From JAFGUF01 sp040883315 (lineage in GTDB: Bacteria; Bacillota; Clostridia; Christensenellales; UMGS416): a stretch of 64,000 bases of DNA. How positions within the stretch are numbered: the stretch's first letter is position 1; every line of letters starts with the position of its first letter. Positions 25,780 to 34,878 of the stretch are shown piece after piece. The DNA lies in NCBI GenBank assembly GCA_040883315.1, contig JBFLKU010000016.1, positions 62,001-126,000 on the forward strand, written 5' to 3'. Below the pieces are notes generated by a model. It saw only the letters and a program-made list of their open reading frames with translations. It made no database searches and had not been told where the DNA came from. Both the position numbers and the translations under genes were made by a program.

Positions 25780-26334
25780 CTATTCCTTAAATCCCACGTC
25801 AGAATATACTCTTTCCTTCAAAACACCTATATAGGGAAGGTTTCTATACTTCTCTGCAAAATCCAAACCATATCCTATTACAAATTCATCTGGTATTTCA
25901 AACCCCTTATAATCCACATCTATTGGCTGCTCACGTCTTTCAGGCTTATCGAGCAGTGTACATATCTTCAATGATGAAGGTTTCCTATCTTCAAGTATGT
26001 TTTTAATATAATTAAGTGTATTGCCTGAGTCCAAAATGTCCTCTACAATCAAAATATCCAGCCCCTCTGCCGGAATAGACAAGTCTTTCAATATCCTTAC
26101 TTCACCAGATGATTTTGTACTCTTTCCATAGCTGGATACTGCCATAAAATCCATAGCAACAGGAATGGTCAAATATCTAGCTAAATCGCTGTAGAACATT
26201 ATTGCACCCTTTAAAATGCATATCATCAGAAGATGCTTATCTTTGTAATCCTCCGATATTTTCTTCGCCATCTCTTTCACTTTTACTTGAATTTCCTCTT
26301 CGGTAATCAAAACTTTTTTCACATCATTATTCAT
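25780..26334 (-). CDS. hpt: hypoxanthine phosphoribosyltransferase
   Basis: A 184-residue purine-salvage enzyme that joins hypoxanthine or guanine to PRPP to give IMP or GMP. The PRPP loop is IVEDILDSGNT (about 96-106), preceded by VAMDFMAVSSYGKSTKSSGEV. Near the end are KGFEIPDEFVIGYGLDFAEKYRNLPYIGVL, as in bacterial enzymes. Length is normal. Its start overlaps the tilS stop by eight bases, and the GGGAG ribosome site lies inside tilS, so the two are coupled. This tilS-hpt pair is conserved in Firmicutes. Confidence 0.96.
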   Translation of the reverse strand: MNNDVKKVLITEEEIQVKVKEMAKKISEDYKDKHLLMICILKGAIMFYSDLARYLTIPVAMDFMAVSSYGKSTKSSGEVRILKDLSIPAEGLDILIVEDILDSGNTLNYIKNILEDRKPSSLKICTLLDKPERREQPIDVDYKGFEIPDEFVIGYGLDFAEKYRNLPYIGVLKERVYSDVGFKE

Positions 26335-27721
26335 TATATTCTCCCTTTTTATATGATATCTTTAATGCCAAGGTAGTGCTATCATCAATTTTGTATTTTT
26401 CACTTACCCCGACACCTGCTACCCAAATTATTTCATTGCCTATTGCAATCAGCGGTATGCTGTCTCTTTCCCATCTGTTTATTTTTTTATCTATAAAGTA
26501 GTCTTTCATTTTCTTTTTGCCGGATGCTCCTAGAGGATGAATAACATCACCTTCTTGTCTCGGTCTTATAAAGGGCTGTTCCTGCAATTTTAAATAATCA
26601 ATATACTGTATGTTCTTTGAATGAGGCTTGCTCCAGTTCTCTTGTTTTTCTGCCATTTCGCAAATTATAATATCTCCGGTCGATAAATATGTTGCCCCAT
26701 CAAATGCCATGATAGTCTCTTCCAATGGTGATTTTGCCTCATCTTTTTTCACAAGCTCCACGCCCATCACGTGTGCCCTTGCTTCATACTCGCCCGGAAT
26801 TTCTATCACAGCTCCCGTTCTTCTTTGTGAAAACAGTGCATCTATAGCATTTATATTTTTTTCATATAGGTCAAATTTCTTTCCAAGCTTGTCCATCAGT
26901 ATCTTAATAGTACGCTTTCTTATGCTAGGATGAAGATACATAAAGTCTTCATCACTCATCATATATCCATTATCCGTTTTTTTTGCTTTTTTTGCAGCTT
27001 TATGTGCAATTTCGCCCATAAATCCGCTATCTTCTTTAAAAGATTTTGCTTGGCTGCAAAGTGTATGCACAACAGATGGGTTTATGTTTTTTTCTATCTC
27101 TGGGATTAATTCATGTCTAATATAGTTTCTAGTATATTTAGTATCAGAATTTGATTTGTCTTCACACCACTTGATGCCCTGCTCTTTTGCATATTGCATC
27201 ACTTCTTCTCTCGTCAGGCACATTAGCGGTCTGATTATATGTCCGTCCTTTTCAGGCATTGGCGAAAGCCCATCTATGGAGCTTCCTCTTATCAGTCGCA
27301 TCAGTATTGTCTCTGCCATGTCGTTCATATGGTGTGCTAGTGCCAGCTTTGCATTTTTATGCTCATTTATAATTGTTGTAAAAAATCCATGGCGCATATA
27401 GCGAGCAGCAGTTTCTATAGATACTTTTGCTTCGCTTGCCTCTATTTGTACATCTGCAGATGCGGTATAAAGCGGAATATTATTTTTGCTGCAGTACGCT
27501 GCCACAAAAAATGCATCCTCTCCCGATTCATCTCGCAGCCTATGATCCATATGTGCAGCAAAGATTTTGAAATTGACTTCTCTTTTATACAGCATTAAAA
27601 TATCGCAGAGCACCATGGAGTCCACTCCGCCTGAAAGCCCAACAACAACAGTCTCATTCTTTGCTATTAGTTGGTTCCCCTTTATAAAGCTATGAACTTT
27701 TAGTGCAATATCACTGCTCAA
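26327..27721 (-). CDS. tilS: tRNA(Ile)-lysidine synthase TilS
   Basis: A 464-residue ATP-dependent enzyme that converts C34 of the CAU-anticodon tRNA-Ile to lysidine, allowing AUA decoding. The N-type ATP pyrophosphatase motif SGGVDS is at about 30-35. AHMDHRLR and ALAHHMNDMAETILMRLIRGSSIDGLSPM follow. The C-terminal TilS domain has RPRQEGDVIHPLGASGKKKM and DKKINRWERDSIPLI. The full-length two-domain form is present. A promoter with TTGACC and TATAAT lies upstream. In many Firmicutes ftsH follows hpt in the same cluster; here a terminator ends the operon after hpt. Confidence 0.95.
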   Translation of the reverse strand: MSSDIALKVHSFIKGNQLIAKNETVVVGLSGGVDSMVLCDILMLYKREVNFKIFAAHMDHRLRDESGEDAFFVAAYCSKNNIPLYTASADVQIEASEAKVSIETAARYMRHGFFTTIINEHKNAKLALAHHMNDMAETILMRLIRGSSIDGLSPMPEKDGHIIRPLMCLTREEVMQYAKEQGIKWCEDKSNSDTKYTRNYIRHELIPEIEKNINPSVVHTLCSQAKSFKEDSGFMGEIAHKAAKKAKKTDNGYMMSDEDFMYLHPSIRKRTIKILMDKLGKKFDLYEKNINAIDALFSQRRTGAVIEIPGEYEARAHVMGVELVKKDEAKSPLEETIMAFDGATYLSTGDIIICEMAEKQENWSKPHSKNIQYIDYLKLQEQPFIRPRQEGDVIHPLGASGKKKMKDYFIDKKINRWERDSIPLIAIGNEIIWVAGVGVSEKYKIDDSTTLALKISYKKGEYNE

Positions 27722-27753
27722 TTCTGTCTCCTGAATGGAAAATTTATTGTTCT

Positions 27754-27782
27754 ATTATATTCTATTTATGCATATGGGTCAA
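27754..27782 (-). promoter_or_regulatory. sigma-A promoter of tilS-hpt
   Basis: Minus-strand TTGACC (27777-27782) and consensus TATAAT (27754-27759) with a 17-base spacer, 33 bases before the tilS start. Confidence 0.72.
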
Positions 27783-27841
27783 TCAATGAAATGATGAATA
27801 TCGAATAAAGCAAAAAAATTCCTTAATAAACAAAATAAACA

Positions 27842-27870
27842 TTGTTAATGCAATCAATTATATATATAAT
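27842..27870 (+). promoter_or_regulatory. sigma-A promoter of the MFS-GDPD pair
   Basis: TTGTTA (27842-27847) and consensus TATAAT (27865-27870) with a 17-base spacer, just upstream of the MFS gene. Confidence 0.65.
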
Positions 27871-27891
27871 GTAGTTTTGAAAGGATTATGT

Positions 27892-29169
27892 ATGAAATTA
27901 AACAAATCAAGAACAACTCTAGTTGGTTTTGCATTTTTCTCAATAACTATTTTCTGGGCATTATACAATAACCTAATTCCTTTAATTTTAAAGCTTACTT
28001 ATGATTTAAATGAGTTAGTAGCTGGAATTATAATGGCTTCAGATAACATTTTAGCATTATTTCTATTACCATTTTTCGGCATGCTATCAGACAGAACAAA
28101 TACCAAGTTAGGTAAAAGAATGCCTTATATTGTTGTAGGTACTTTGATATCTGCTACAATGATGCTTTTGCTTGTTCGTTTTGATAATCCTAATAAACTA
28201 GCTCAGTTTATAATAGTTCTCGGTTTCATGTTAATAGGCATGAGTATTTATCGCTCACCTGCTGTTGCTCTAATGCCGGATATAACGCCAAAACCCCTTC
28301 TTTCAAAAGGAAATGCCGTTATTAATCTTATGGGGACTATCGGCGGTCTATCAACCTTAATATTTATAAAGCTTCTTTCCCCTAAAGAAGGCGGAAATAA
28401 TTATTTTCTTTTCGGCACAATAGCCTCGATAATGGTTATTTGTATTTTTATTCTTTTGGCTTTCGTAAGAGAAAATAGATGGAGAGAGGAAAAAGAAAAA
28501 AATTATTCTGCAGTGCAGGAAACTACTTCAGAAAAGCCAAACACCACGGTAAAGATATCTACAGCTAAGAAAAAATCTCTTCTTTTATTGTTAGCTTCTG
28601 TATTTTTGTGGTATTTCGGCTACAACTCTATTGAGAGTGCTTTCTCTAAATATGCTGTAATACGCTGGGGATTAACTGAAGGGAAATACTCCATTCCTCT
28701 AATGGTTGCTAGCATTTCAGCAATTATATCATATATACCTTTAGGAATGCTTGCTACTAAAATCGGCAGAAAAAAATCTGTATTGATTGGAATATCTTCA
28801 TTAGCAATCTCATTTATTTGTCTAGGCTTTTCTAAAGAATATTATCCCGTACTTTTGATTTTTTTCATTTTGGCGGGTGTAGGAATTGCAGCTATTAACG
28901 TCAACTCATACCCTATGGTTATCGCTATTGGAAAGGGAGATGATGTAGGAAAATATACTGGGTACTATTATGCAGCAAGCATGGCATCCCAAATATTTAC
29001 TCCTGTAGCTTCAGGAGCTCTTTTGCAATACATTGGCTATTGGACACTATTTCCATATGCAGCCTTGTTTATTGTGCTCTCATTTGTTACAATGATTTTT
29101 GTAAAGCATGGTGATACAAAACCCGAAAAACTAAAAAATAAACTAGAGGCATTCGATATCGATGACTAA
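27892..29169 (+). CDS. MFS transporter (SLC45/GPH-like)
   Basis: A transporter of about 425 residues with 12 predicted membrane helices. Helices 1-2 frame the MFS loop motif GMLSDRTNTKLGKRMPYI, and a charged central loop (about residues 200-228) separates the two halves. The second half contains a matching GMLATKIGRKKSVLIG. This pattern resembles sugar-type MFS proteins of the SLC45/GPH kind. The substrate is unknown. The frame opens at a TTG at 27877, but AAAGGA is correctly spaced for the ATG at 27892. It overlaps the following glycerophosphodiesterase gene by eight bases. Import of a glycerophosphodiester or a related glycoside is therefore a reasonable guess, not a demonstrated role. Confidence 0.8.
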   Translation: MKLNKSRTTLVGFAFFSITIFWALYNNLIPLILKLTYDLNELVAGIIMASDNILALFLLPFFGMLSDRTNTKLGKRMPYIVVGTLISATMMLLLVRFDNPNKLAQFIIVLGFMLIGMSIYRSPAVALMPDITPKPLLSKGNAVINLMGTIGGLSTLIFIKLLSPKEGGNNYFLFGTIASIMVICIFILLAFVRENRWREEKEKNYSAVQETTSEKPNTTVKISTAKKKSLLLLLASVFLWYFGYNSIESAFSKYAVIRWGLTEGKYSIPLMVASISAIISYIPLGMLATKIGRKKSVLIGISSLAISFICLGFSKEYYPVLLIFFILAGVGIAAINVNSYPMVIAIGKGDDVGKYTGYYYAASMASQIFTPVASGALLQYIGYWTLFPYAALFIVLSFVTMIFVKHGDTKPEKLKNKLEAFDIDD

Positions 29170-29914
29170 GAGAATATACAACACACTAATATATGCCCAC
29201 AGAGGGGCTTCATATGCCGCCCCAGAGAACACAATGGCGGCATTCGAGTTAGCATATCAAATGAAAGCCGACGGCTTAGAGCTGGATGTGCAGCTCACAG
29301 CGGATGGACACGTGGTTGTCATACATGATGACGAAGTGGACAGAACAAGCAATGGTACCGGCATTGTGGAAAGGCTGAACTATAGTGATATTAAAGCCAT
29401 GGATTTTGGTTCATGGAAATCCAACGAATTCAAAGGCGAGAAAATTCCGGATTTAGTAGATGTTTGCAAACTAATAAAAGACAAAAACATGTTGCTGAAT
29501 ATAGAGATTAAGCCTACTGTTCGTTCTTCTGAAATAGAAGCAAAGGTAATTGATATCTGCAAATCTTTTGATATTGTAGAGCAGGTTGTCATTTCGTCTT
29601 TCGATCACTACTGTCTCAGAAGAATAAAAAAACAGTTTAAGCAAATAGAGACCGCCATACTATATCAAAGCGGCATAATAAACGCAGGTGCATATGCCAA
29701 ACGCACAGTGAAGGCTGACGGCATCCATCCACATCAGTATGCAATCGTGGCAGAATGCGTGAAAAGTGCAGTGAAAAACGGAATGAAAATACGTCCATGG
29801 ACGGTAGACGATGTTGAGATTTTCAAAAGAATTGCCAAGGTCAAATACATTACCGGGGTGATAACCAACAAACCCGATGTTATGCGAAATACCCTCGATA
29901 ATATGAATAAATAA
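29162..29914 (+). CDS. glycerophosphodiester phosphodiesterase (GDPD family)
   Basis: A 250-residue TIM-barrel phosphodiesterase without signal peptide, so cytosolic. Active-site elements are AHRGASYAAPENTMAAF (general-acid/base His14), the metal-binding LELDVQLTADGHVVVIHDD, and the EIKP motif near residue 119. The family hydrolyses glycerophosphodiesters to glycerol 3-phosphate and an alcohol. All key residues are visible. It overlaps the MFS gene upstream by eight bases, so the two are translationally coupled and may act on one substrate. A strong terminator follows. Confidence 0.93.
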   Translation: MTKRIYNTLIYAHRGASYAAPENTMAAFELAYQMKADGLELDVQLTADGHVVVIHDDEVDRTSNGTGIVERLNYSDIKAMDFGSWKSNEFKGEKIPDLVDVCKLIKDKNMLLNIEIKPTVRSSEIEAKVIDICKSFDIVEQVVISSFDHYCLRRIKKQFKQIETAILYQSGIINAGAYAKRTVKADGIHPHQYAIVAECVKSAVKNGMKIRPWTVDDVEIFKRIAKVKYITGVITNKPDVMRNTLDNMNK

Positions 29915-29917
29915 ACT

Positions 29918-29945
29918 AAAGGCTCTGAAAAATCAGAGCCTTTTC
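29918..29945. terminator. bidirectional terminator between the GDPD gene and recX
   Basis: AAAGGCTCTGA (29918-29928), loop AAAA, TCAGAGCCTTTT (29933-29944). It serves the GDPD gene on the plus strand and, less strongly, recX on the minus strand. Confidence 0.85.
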
Positions 29946-30571
29946 TATTTTGCCGATATATCGTTCATAGCACTTTTTATGGTATCCCAGTCAAATCCCG
30001 CCCTAGCCATGGCAGACGATATCTTCTGCTTCTTTTTATATTCATCTTCTACTTTAGCATGCTTTTTATATAGCTTTTCAGCTAGGTTCAGTGCATTTTC
30101 ATATTCTTTGTCATAATTGTAGTTTTCAATTATCTCCTGTATTATCTCTTGAGATATTTTATACTTTTTTAAATTATTTATTATATATGTTTTGCCCTTG
30201 GATTTTGCATTCATCCTGTCTCGCACCAATACATTTGCAAAATTTCTATCATCTACATATTTGTATTCTTTGAGTTTTTCAATTGTATATTCTATCGCCT
30301 CCTCACAATACTCTTTTTTCTCTAAATACTCTCTCACTTCATTTATCGCACGTATTCTGTGCCCTAGATAATCAAGAGATTTATTAAAAGCCAGCTTTTT
30401 TTGGCTCTCCACCTGTAATGTCTCAAATTCTTTGTCGGTTATTTCATCCCCTATCTGCAGCCTTGCTCCCTTAAGAGTTTCATCAAAAAGTGAATTGTAG
30501 TATTTCCCATCTACGAAAATAGAGAATTTATTTTTGTTATTCACTTGTCTTTTTATATCAGTTATTATCAT
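29945..30571 (-). CDS. recX: regulatory protein RecX
   Basis: A 208-residue RecX, a small helical protein that modulates RecA filament activity. Repeated three-helix units are visible: AFNKSLDYLGHRIRAINEVREYLEKKEYCEEAI, KYVDDRNFANVLVRDRMNAKSKG, and a C-terminal repeat ending in KKQKISSAMARAGFDWDTIKSAM. Length and Lys/Glu-rich composition fit Firmicute RecX. The gene is alone here, not beside recA. The ribosome site ahead of the ATG at 30571 is weak. Upstream lies the terminator of the sugar-sensing operon. Confidence 0.88.
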   Translation of the reverse strand: MIITDIKRQVNNKNKFSIFVDGKYYNSLFDETLKGARLQIGDEITDKEFETLQVESQKKLAFNKSLDYLGHRIRAINEVREYLEKKEYCEEAIEYTIEKLKEYKYVDDRNFANVLVRDRMNAKSKGKTYIINNLKKYKISQEIIQEIIENYNYDKEYENALNLAEKLYKKHAKVEDEYKKKQKISSAMARAGFDWDTIKSAMNDISAK

Positions 30572-30627
30572 TTAAATACACCATATATCATTTTTCTATA
30601 TTATATCACAATAACTTTACCTTATAC

Positions 30628-30655
30628 AAAAAAAGGAATGCATGCACTCCTTTTA
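30628..30655 (-). terminator. intrinsic terminator of the sugar-sensing operon
   Basis: On the minus strand AAAAGGAGTGCATGCATTCC is followed by a long T-run, the hairpin having one A-C mismatch. It lies just after the 30660 stop. Confidence 0.8.
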
Positions 30656-30659
30656 TCAG

Positions 30660-31724
30660 CTATGGAATAGGCCAATCCTCTTTGTCTATGTTCGCATACA
30701 CCTGCTCTATGGGGTAAAACCCTCCCTTTATAACAGTGTCAAGCATGTTGTCCTTATTCACGGCTATTGGCTCGTATGCTATATATTTTACTTTGTATTT
30801 CCCGTCATCTATCAAATCACACGGACCGATGCTTTCACCTTTTGCCATCTTCACGGCTATCTCTGCTGCACCCTCTGCTAGCACAGATATTGGCTTGTAA
30901 ACTGTCATGTCCTGTATGCCCTCTACTATTCTTTGGCATGCTGCCAGCTCTGCATCCTGTCCAGTTATATACACATCGTCTATCATTCTGTATTCACTCA
31001 ATGCATTTAGTGCACCCTCTGCCACTCTGTCATTTGCAGCAATTATAACATCAAATTCCAGTCCGGATTCGATAGCATCATTTACATATTTGTAGGATAC
31101 TTCATCTCTCCATGCTTCTATCCATGTCTCATCCACCACTTCTATTTTGCCTTCATCTATGTATGGCTGCAGTATGCTCATGCACCCTTCATTCAGCATA
31201 TATGCATTGCTGTCTGTTCGTGCACCGTTTAGAATTAAGTATTTTCCTTCAGGCACATTGTCCACAGCGCTCTGCCCTATCAGCCTTCCCACTTCGTAGT
31301 TGTCAAATGATATGTAAAGGTCAACATTCGCCTCGGATATCAGCCTGTCATATGCGATTACCTTCACGTTGTTATCATGAGCATACTTTATGGAGTCGGA
31401 CAATGTTTCCTTGTCATACGCGACTATCGCCAATACATCAACGCCCTGTGCCACCAGCTCTCTAATCAGTTTGTTTTGCCGTTCGGCATCTTCATATGCA
31501 TTTGTCACTATTACCTCAGCATCCAGCTCCTTTGCCCTAGCAACAAACACATCTCTGTCTCTCTGCCATCTCTCGACAGTCATAGTTTCTAGGATTAATC
31601 CGATCTTAATTGTATCATCGTCGTTTATAAATTCTTCTTCTTTTCCGCATGCCGAAAAAATCAGCACATTTGATATTAATAATAAAACTGCTGCAAATTT
31701 TGCAATATTCTTCTTTGCCTTCAT
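30660..31724 (-). CDS. sugar ABC transporter substrate-binding lipoprotein (XylF/ChvE-like)
   Basis: A 354-residue periplasmic-binding-protein type 1 fold. The N-terminal signal ends in a lipobox, FSAC (Cys26), so it is an outer-face lipoprotein. The binding domain shows VERWQRDRDVFVARAKEL, VIAYDRLISEANVDLYISFDN and a DAELAACQRIVEGIQDMTVYKP segment, close to xylose/multiple-sugar binding proteins. It shares the VIAYDRLI block with the ChvE protein at 39.5 kb. It is the last gene of the operon holding the sensor kinase and AraC-type regulator, 20 bases after the regulator. It has no permease of its own here, so it may feed MmsAB or act as a ligand presenter. Confidence 0.85.
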   Translation of the reverse strand: MKAKKNIAKFAAVLLLISNVLIFSACGKEEEFINDDDTIKIGLILETMTVERWQRDRDVFVARAKELDAEVIVTNAYEDAERQNKLIRELVAQGVDVLAIVAYDKETLSDSIKYAHDNNVKVIAYDRLISEANVDLYISFDNYEVGRLIGQSAVDNVPEGKYLILNGARTDSNAYMLNEGCMSILQPYIDEGKIEVVDETWIEAWRDEVSYKYVNDAIESGLEFDVIIAANDRVAEGALNALSEYRMIDDVYITGQDAELAACQRIVEGIQDMTVYKPISVLAEGAAEIAVKMAKGESIGPCDLIDDGKYKVKYIAYEPIAVNKDNMLDTVIKGGFYPIEQVYANIDKEDWPIP

Positions 31725-31744
31725 AATGCCCCCTATTCTAACTA

Positions 31745-33331
31745 TTAGTTATCGTTTTTGTGGTACATAGATGGCGATATCCCTTCGTGTTTTTTGAATA
31801 GTCTGCTAAAATAGTTGGGGTCTGAATACCCGCACATATAGCAAATCTCCTTTATGGAATATTCTCCTTCTTCTATCAGCTTCTTTGCGCTGTCTATTCT
31901 TCTTTTTGTTAATTTCTCAATAAAATTTATGCCCATTTCATCCTTGTATAGTCTGGAAAAATACTGCGGACTAATACTAAGCTCTTGTGATATATCGTCC
32001 AACGTCAGCTCGCTGCTGTATCTTTCCTCGATTATCTTGTTTGCTTTGTCTACAATAGACGATATTTTCTTTTTCTTTGTTGCCTGCACTTTGTTGGCTA
32101 TGTATCTTATCTTTCCAATACACATTGATTTAAAACTATCAGCACTATCGCAGTTAAGTATCTGGTTTATATAGTTTGAATATTCTAGATAGCTGTCATT
32201 TTCTATGCCATTTTCAATGGCTATTCTATGACCAACCACCATCAGCTCTACCAACCTGTTTCTTATATTTTCTCTGGTATAGAACTCAGGATATTTATTA
32301 AATATTTCGTTCAATAGGCTTGTGCTGGCGTGTTCGTCGCCTTTCTCTATCAAATCTATCAGCTTTTGCTCATCTGCAAAAATATCATAATTCATATTGC
32401 TTACATTAATAGCTACGTCCTCAATATGTGTTACTTTTGCATCATTGCTGTAGTTCAGCGCCTTTATTGCCTCCTGATACGAAATTGTGATCTCGTCGTC
32501 CACCTTCACAGAGCCTATCCCTATTTTATAGTCTCCGGGATACTTCTCATTCAAATCGTGTAAGCATCCTTCCAGATAGTCAATTGCTCTAACTCTTTGC
32601 TGATACTCATCCTTTATCTCCTGCGGCATATATACCACCACACGATCCAGCATCATGGGTCCAACAATGCAATTATTTTTTCTTTTTAAATTATCTCTGA
32701 AATGACCATAAAATCTTTGCAGAGCCACACTTTCATCCAGCTTTATGTTCTGGTCTTCAAAGTCAACACCCTTTGCCTGCAGTATAAATATATATCCCTG
32801 ATTCACATTTATTTCGAAAAGTTCTTTGTATTTTCCTATATTCACCCTATGGCCTTGCGACAAAAGCAATGAATATATGCAGCTGTGCTCCACCACTTCC
32901 AGCATCTTTTTCATTTTTTCTTGGTTTTTTATCTGCTGGTCATATCTTAGCTTCTCTTGGTCTAGCTCTATAGTTATTTTTTGCAGTGTCTCTATTATAG
33001 ATGCCTTGTTTACTGGCTTTGTTAAATATTCCGTCACACCCAGCTCTACTGCCTGCTGTGCAAACTCGAAGTATTCAAATGCTGATACTATTACAAACTT
33101 CACATTATTGTGAATGTTTTTTATTTCTCGCACAGCCTCCAGTCCATTTATTCCAGGCATTCTAATATCCATCATAATAATGTCTGGTCTTTCAATCAAA
33201 ACCTGCTCTATTGCCATCCTGCCGGATGTAGCAGTGCTGCTTACATTAATATTGTCTATTTCATTTTCTACGATGTATTTAACAGATTCTATCGCTATCT
33301 GCTCATCGTCTACCACCATCAGTTTATACAT
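31745..33331 (-). CDS. YesN-like response regulator with AraC-type DNA-binding domain
   Basis: A 528-residue transcription regulator. The N-terminal receiver has DDE (8-10), Asp55 in IIMMDIRMPGINGLE and a Lys in LTKPVNK. A long central region of about 280 residues has no catalytic motif. The C-terminal AraC double helix-turn-helix (about 425-525) has SSELTLDDISQELSISPQYF and IKEICYMCGYSDPNYFSRLF. Partnered kinases of the LytS/YesM type control carbohydrate-uptake genes in Firmicutes. Its start overlaps the kinase stop by eight bases. The chvE-mmsAB operon immediately upstream is the obvious candidate target (inference). Confidence 0.93.
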   Translation of the reverse strand: MYKLMVVDDEQIAIESVKYIVENEIDNINVSSTATSGRMAIEQVLIERPDIIMMDIRMPGINGLEAVREIKNIHNNVKFVIVSAFEYFEFAQQAVELGVTEYLTKPVNKASIIETLQKITIELDQEKLRYDQQIKNQEKMKKMLEVVEHSCIYSLLLSQGHRVNIGKYKELFEINVNQGYIFILQAKGVDFEDQNIKLDESVALQRFYGHFRDNLKRKNNCIVGPMMLDRVVVYMPQEIKDEYQQRVRAIDYLEGCLHDLNEKYPGDYKIGIGSVKVDDEITISYQEAIKALNYSNDAKVTHIEDVAINVSNMNYDIFADEQKLIDLIEKGDEHASTSLLNEIFNKYPEFYTRENIRNRLVELMVVGHRIAIENGIENDSYLEYSNYINQILNCDSADSFKSMCIGKIRYIANKVQATKKKKISSIVDKANKIIEERYSSELTLDDISQELSISPQYFSRLYKDEMGINFIEKLTKRRIDSAKKLIEEGEYSIKEICYMCGYSDPNYFSRLFKKHEGISPSMYHKNDN

Positions 33332-34865
33332 CTGTATCTAGTCCTTGTTCATTGTTTTTTTGCTCAACTACTGGTATTTTCAGTGTAACCTTTGTGCCAA
33401 ACCCTACCTTGCTTTCTAGTTCTATCACGTCTTTTGTTCCGAAGAAAATCTGAAGCCTTTGGACAACATTTTGAATGCCTATTCCTGTTGTATGCCCGCT
33501 GCTTTTGCTCTCCATGGTCTTGCCTGAAAGTATTTTTTGGCGTATTTCCTCAGTCATTCCCACGCCATTGTCTTGAATTTCTATTTTAACTATATCGTTA
33601 TCTTTATAAAGCCGGATAACTATTCTGCCCTCTTTCTCCATGTCTCCGACTCCGTGAATTGTGGAGTTTTCTACGAAAGGCTGAATTATTAAGGGAGGCA
33701 CATAAAAATCTTCTATATTTTCTTCCAGCTCATAGTCAAAGTTCACCTTATCACCAAAGCGAACGACAAACATGCTGCCGTAGGATCTCACCATTTCAAT
33801 CTCTTCTGATATTTTTACCACTCTGTCTAGACTTTTTACATTATATCTAAATATTTTTGATATGTCATCTAAAAACACCGATGTTCTATCTGCGCCTTCT
33901 ATAGTAGCTAGCTGCACTGCCGCATTCAGCGTATTAAACAAAAAGTGCGGATTTATCTGCATCTGCAGTGCTTTTAGCTCCGCAACATCCAGCAGAGACT
34001 GCATTTCCAAATTCTCAATTTTCTGCTCAAACAGCTGCGTCTCTGTGTCTGCCTTATCCTTCAGTGCTATAATATATTTTTTTATGCTGTGCTTCATGTC
34101 ATTAAAGGCGTTAGCCAGCACATTTATTTCATCATCAGTCTGCACCTCTATATCATCCGCATCAAAATTACCCTTGGCTATTTCATCCGCCGAATGAGCC
34201 AGCTTTATTATTGGGCTTGTCAGGTTATATGCAATATATACAATTATCATCAAATTCAGGCATATTACAGAAACCAAAAGAACTATGTTCATGAACATTA
34301 GCTTACTCAAGTCTTGAGATATACTCAAATATTGAGTTGTATTTGTATCCAGATAATTAAGGTTTAATTTGTCTGCATAGGTCTTTATATAGCCCGCTAT
34401 TATACTGGCCTCAGTGTACCTTTTGGAGTATTCGTTTCCATCGTCTATCAGCCTTGCAGCTACTGCCGCATCTGTTTCCACTATGTAGGAATCAACCATG
34501 TAGAGAATGTCTTTATATATCAAGTCCTCCTGACTATACACTCCCTTTGTGTTCTCAAACATACTATAGGCAATATCCCTGAATTCATCTTTTTTCTTAT
34601 GATAGTTTAGAAGGCTTTCAGAATTGTCTGTAAAAAGATAATCCACAAGGTTTTCATCTATCTTAAGTAACAGCTCTACAAACTCATCTAGTTTAATATT
34701 TGCAGAGAACATCTCGTCCATTTTTAAAATTAAATTGTCTGATGTCCTTTGAATAAAAATATTTGTAAAACTAGTCAGCAAAGTTGTTACAATAAATATT
34801 GCCACCATCTTTGTTCGGACACTTTTATAAAGCTTCTTTTCTAATATTTTTCTAATAAATTTCAC
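33324..34865 (-). CDS. LytS/YesM-like sensor histidine kinase
   Basis: A 513-residue kinase of the His_kinase (PF06580) type. Transmembrane helix 1 is at about 18-38, followed by an all-helical extracytoplasmic region (about 40-188). Transmembrane helix 2 (about 190-213) leads to a HAMP linker (LTSPIIKLAHSADEIAKGNF) and a coiled coil. The phospho-accepting His307 lies in MQINPHFLFNTLN, with ATPase motifs EIQDNGVGM and GIGIQNVVQRL. The start codon is GTG at 34865. It lies 13 bases after the gene for a membrane-anchored sugar-binding protein. That arrangement resembles the XylFII-LytS-YesN xylose sensor of solventogenic clostridia, where the binding protein acts as the kinase's co-receptor. Confidence 0.92.
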   Translation of the reverse strand: MKFIRKILEKKLYKSVRTKMVAIFIVTTLLTSFTNIFIQRTSDNLILKMDEMFSANIKLDEFVELLLKIDENLVDYLFTDNSESLLNYHKKKDEFRDIAYSMFENTKGVYSQEDLIYKDILYMVDSYIVETDAAVAARLIDDGNEYSKRYTEASIIAGYIKTYADKLNLNYLDTNTTQYLSISQDLSKLMFMNIVLLVSVICLNLMIIVYIAYNLTSPIIKLAHSADEIAKGNFDADDIEVQTDDEINVLANAFNDMKHSIKKYIIALKDKADTETQLFEQKIENLEMQSLLDVAELKALQMQINPHFLFNTLNAAVQLATIEGADRTSVFLDDISKIFRYNVKSLDRVVKISEEIEMVRSYGSMFVVRFGDKVNFDYELEENIEDFYVPPLIIQPFVENSTIHGVGDMEKEGRIVIRLYKDNDIVKIEIQDNGVGMTEEIRQKILSGKTMESKSSGHTTGIGIQNVVQRLQIFFGTKDVIELESKVGFGTKVTLKIPVVEQKNNEQGLDTDV

Positions 34866-34878
34866 TATACTACTCGCA

